A stretch of DNA of 64,000 nt from Sediminitomix flava (GTDB lineage: Bacteria; Bacteroidota; Bacteroidia; Cytophagales; Flammeovirgaceae). The translations under genes and the position numbers were made by a program. A model generated the notes under the pieces. It saw only the letters and a program-made list of their open reading frames with translations. It was not told the DNA's origin and ran no database searches. Within the stretch, counting starts at the first letter, position 1, and each line of letters opens with the position of its first letter. Below are positions 62,545 through 64,000 of this stretch, one piece after another. The stretch spans positions 1 through 64,000 of the forward strand of contig NZ_QGDO01000005.1 of the NCBI RefSeq assembly GCF_003149185.1, written 5' to 3'.

Positions 62545-63531
62545 TTATAGTAGTTTCTGAAGTTTTTTGATTTGTTCTTCGCAGATACTTTTGAGGTTTT
62601 GGTTACCAAATCGTGTTTGGTCAAGTTCTGGAAAACGCTCTTCTAGATATGTCTCAAATGTATCCTTATCACTTAATTTTAATACCTCACTCCAATATTC
62701 TAAAACATCCTCTAGGTATTCTTGAACATGAAATGCCCTTGAACCAGCATCATAAATTGTACACCTTTCAAGGGGGAAACTAGGAGCTTCATATTGTGAT
62801 TCTATAAACTCAGGAGCCATTAAAGAATCTTTTCGAACAAGGTCGGTTCCCGTTATTTTTATTTGGAAAACACTTTCTGGAGTTGGGATTTCAAATCGAC
62901 CTTCCAAGTAACAAAGCATTGTTTTTTGATAGTTTGGAAACGCTTTTCTGAGTTTTTGATCCGTTTCTTCAAGTACATCGTCGGTAATTGGGCCACCATA
63001 GGTGAAAAATGTTAATGATCTTAGCGTTTTGTTTTGCTTTTGTGCTTCTTTAATCATGATTTCCATCCCATGTTTGAGACTAGTTCCTGTCGCGACTACA
63101 TCTCCAATCACAATGTCAGCATCATTTGGGAAATATACTTTTTTGTAATCAGATTCTAGAATATGCCATTCTTCAGAATCTTCTGACACTCGACTTCTTT
63201 GGGCTGAAATAAATGCAGAGTTATGTAGGTTCCATGAGTAAGCATCAGCTAAAGCTTCTCTGAGGTCAAAATTAAGCCCTCCTCTAAGAATATTGTAAAC
63301 TACTGTTTGCTTTTCTTCAAGCTCAAAAACGTGTTCTTCTTTAATTATTTTAAAGAATTTAGAACAGGATTTTCTTAAATTGCGAGTATATTCTATTCCT
63401 AGTACTAATGGATCATTACAAATGGCTCTTGATTCTGGGGTAGACAAGATGAAACGTTCAACATTTGTAGACTTTTCATCTGCAATTTTGTAGAGGGAAT
63501 TTTCTTTCTGATTTCGGATCTCCTGAAGCAT
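62545..63531 (-). CDS. Phosphoribosyltransferase-like protein (UPRT-like core, extended)
   Basis: The central region has a type I PRTase core: a UPRT-like NILRGGLNFDLREALADAY and the PRPP loop DIVIGDVVATGTSLKHG (about residues 165-180). At 328 residues it is over 100 longer than typical uracil PRTase (~210). The extra C-terminal part (from about 235) is helical and of unknown role. Its pairing with CodB suggests conversion of an imported base to its nucleotide, though a regulatory role is possible. Catalytic competence is likely but the base specificity is unknown. Confidence 0.78.
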   Translation of the reverse strand: MLQEIRNQKENSLYKIADEKSTNVERFILSTPESRAICNDPLVLGIEYTRNLRKSCSKFFKIIKEEHVFELEEKQTVVYNILRGGLNFDLREALADAYSWNLHNSAFISAQRSRVSEDSEEWHILESDYKKVYFPNDADIVIGDVVATGTSLKHGMEIMIKEAQKQNKTLRSLTFFTYGGPITDDVLEETDQKLRKAFPNYQKTMLCYLEGRFEIPTPESVFQIKITGTDLVRKDSLMAPEFIESQYEAPSFPLERCTIYDAGSRAFHVQEYLEDVLEYWSEVLKLSDKDTFETYLEERFPELDQTRFGNQNLKSICEEQIKKLQKLL

Positions 63532-63559
63532 GATAAAACATTATTTGTTTTCATAAAGA

Positions 63560-63656
63560 AGCCCTCAAAAACTAAATAAGTTTAGCTTTTGAGGGCTCGG
63601 GCGGAGAAAATAATCTGTTGTTCAGACTATGATCTTTTCACGACCGCTTGCCTGAG
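63560..63656 (-). ncRNA. Structured leader RNA (candidate riboswitch/attenuator) of the PRTase-codB operon
   Basis: On the minus strand, hairpin A (63656-63596) has outer strand CTCAGGC/GCCCGAG, an inner GCGG/CCGC, then GAAAA/TTTTC, and a tip TAGTCTG-AACAA-CAGATTA. Hairpin B (63597-63560) abuts it: 17 bp including one G-U, with a 4-base loop, ending 29 bases before the start codon. Hairpin B has only a weak T tract. On the plus strand hairpin B and the tip acquire A-C mismatches, favouring a minus-strand RNA; the outer stem of A shows the opposite bias. Confidence 0.5.
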
Positions 63657-63706
63657 GGTGCAATTTAGAGAATCTTTACTCGACCTTAAAAAGTCTTAAA
63701 ATTCAT

Positions 63707-64000
63707 TTGGAAAATATAAAGGACGATATAGAACCAATCCGTAAGATTATCCATGTAGATATGGATGCTTTTTATGCATCTGTTGAACAAAGGGATAATC
63801 CAGATTTACGAGGTAAACCAATAGCTGTAGGTGGCGATTCTAAAAGGGGAGTTGTAGCTGCCGCAAGTTATGAGGCACGTAAATTTGGAGTTAGGTCAGC
63901 AATGTCTTCTGTTGTAGCCAAAAGGAAGTGTAAGGATTTGATTTTTGTGAGAGCAAGGTTTGAGGTGTATAAGGAAGTTTCGGGGCAGATTCGGAGTGTT
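63707..64000 (+). CDS. dinB: DNA polymerase IV, 5' part (gene cut by window end)
   Basis: The reading frame gives [18 protein letters not shown], then [29 protein letters not shown] and [14 protein letters not shown], the N-terminal palm/fingers of Y-family translesion polymerase DinB. The catalytic Asp of the HVDMD motif is present. The frame has no ATG before this motif; a TTG at 63707 (then Glu-Asn-Ile) is the nearest plausible start. It is divergent from the PRTase gene and lies beside its structured leader. The rest of the gene is beyond the window. Confidence 0.88.
   Translation, partial: MENIKDDIEPIRKIIHVDMDAFYASVEQRDNPDLRGKPIAVGGDSKRGVVAAASYEARKFGVRSAMSSVVAKRKCKDLIFVRARFEVYKEVSGQIRSV

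Noticed and set aside
1-64000. CRISPR arrays, insertion sequences, prophage or tRNA genes
   Set aside because: No regularly spaced repeats, transposase, integrase or tRNA cloverleaf was recognised in any intergenic region.

Overview
The window is an AT-rich, gene-dense chromosomal segment from a member of the Bacteroidota, most likely a marine or algal-associated Cytophagia/Flammeovirga-type organism (family placement is inference). The evidence is the suite of proteins: Bacteroidetes-type lipoprotein signals, a 7TM-DISM/PAS/SpoIIE phosphatase, a UbiA-family geranylgeranylglycerol-phosphate transferase, a YwqK/MORN repeat protein, an ETHE1/CstB-like persulfide dioxygenase next to split YeeE/YedE transporters, and promoters of the TTTG-N19-TAnnTTTG type in place of -35/-10 boxes. 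Shine-Dalgarno sequences are mostly absent. The window opens in the 3' end of a 5S rRNA gene and closes inside the 5' end of dinB. I see no CRISPR array, insertion sequence, prophage or tRNA gene.

Layout. 1-170: 5S rRNA end and terminator. 0.5-6.3 kb: a GH127-like lipoprotein divergent from an AraC regulator, then two housecleaning enzymes (YjjX and a CoA-type Nudix hydrolase) and a secreted beta-helix protein. 6.4-10.1 kb: a SnoaL plus alpha/beta-hydrolase fusion with a degraded active site, a 0.5 kb non-coding stretch with an orphan minus-strand terminator, and a serine-beta-lactamase-fold lipoprotein coupled to a tandem-repeat secreted protein. 10.2-15.2 kb: a sulfur cluster (two YeeE/YedE half transporters, CstB-like persulfide dioxygenase/rhodanese, SulP permease, Crp/Fnr regulator). 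15.4-19.3 kb: CheY-like regulator and a 1109-residue hybrid histidine kinase with its own REC and HPt domains. 19.5-24.9 kb: MsrA, SusA-like GH13 amylase, Pgk, Aat.

25.0-30.1 kb: a YciI-like protein and a complete deo nucleoside-catabolism operon (deoA, HAD phosphatase, deoC, deoB, deoD). 30.3-36.9 kb: HEAT-repeat/cyclophilin fusion, YwqK/MORN protein, OmpR-type regulator, queuosine-precursor transporter, UbiA transferase. 37.1-45.2 kb: hisG-hisD, aspA, gcvT, an AP2/HNH-like gene pair, a TerB-like protein, thiL. 45.2-54.8 kb: aminotransferase, NupC, Ppk1, two uncharacterised proteins, HAD-IIA phosphatase, DnaG. 55.0-60.9 kb: secreted alpha/beta hydrolase with Asp at the nucleophile position, several small uncharacterised proteins, 7TM-DISM/SpoIIE protein. 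61.2-64.0 kb: CodB permease and a UPRT-like phosphoribosyltransferase behind a highly structured leader, then divergent dinB.

Functionally, nucleoside and base salvage recurs (DeoABCD, NupC, CodB with a PRTase), as do sulfur oxidation and phosphorelay signalling. Many gene pairs are convergent and share one perfect bidirectional terminator. The most novel-looking element is the roughly 100-nt structured leader between the PRTase and dinB (about 63560-63656), which has the layout of a riboswitch or attenuator and does not match a riboswitch class I recognise.
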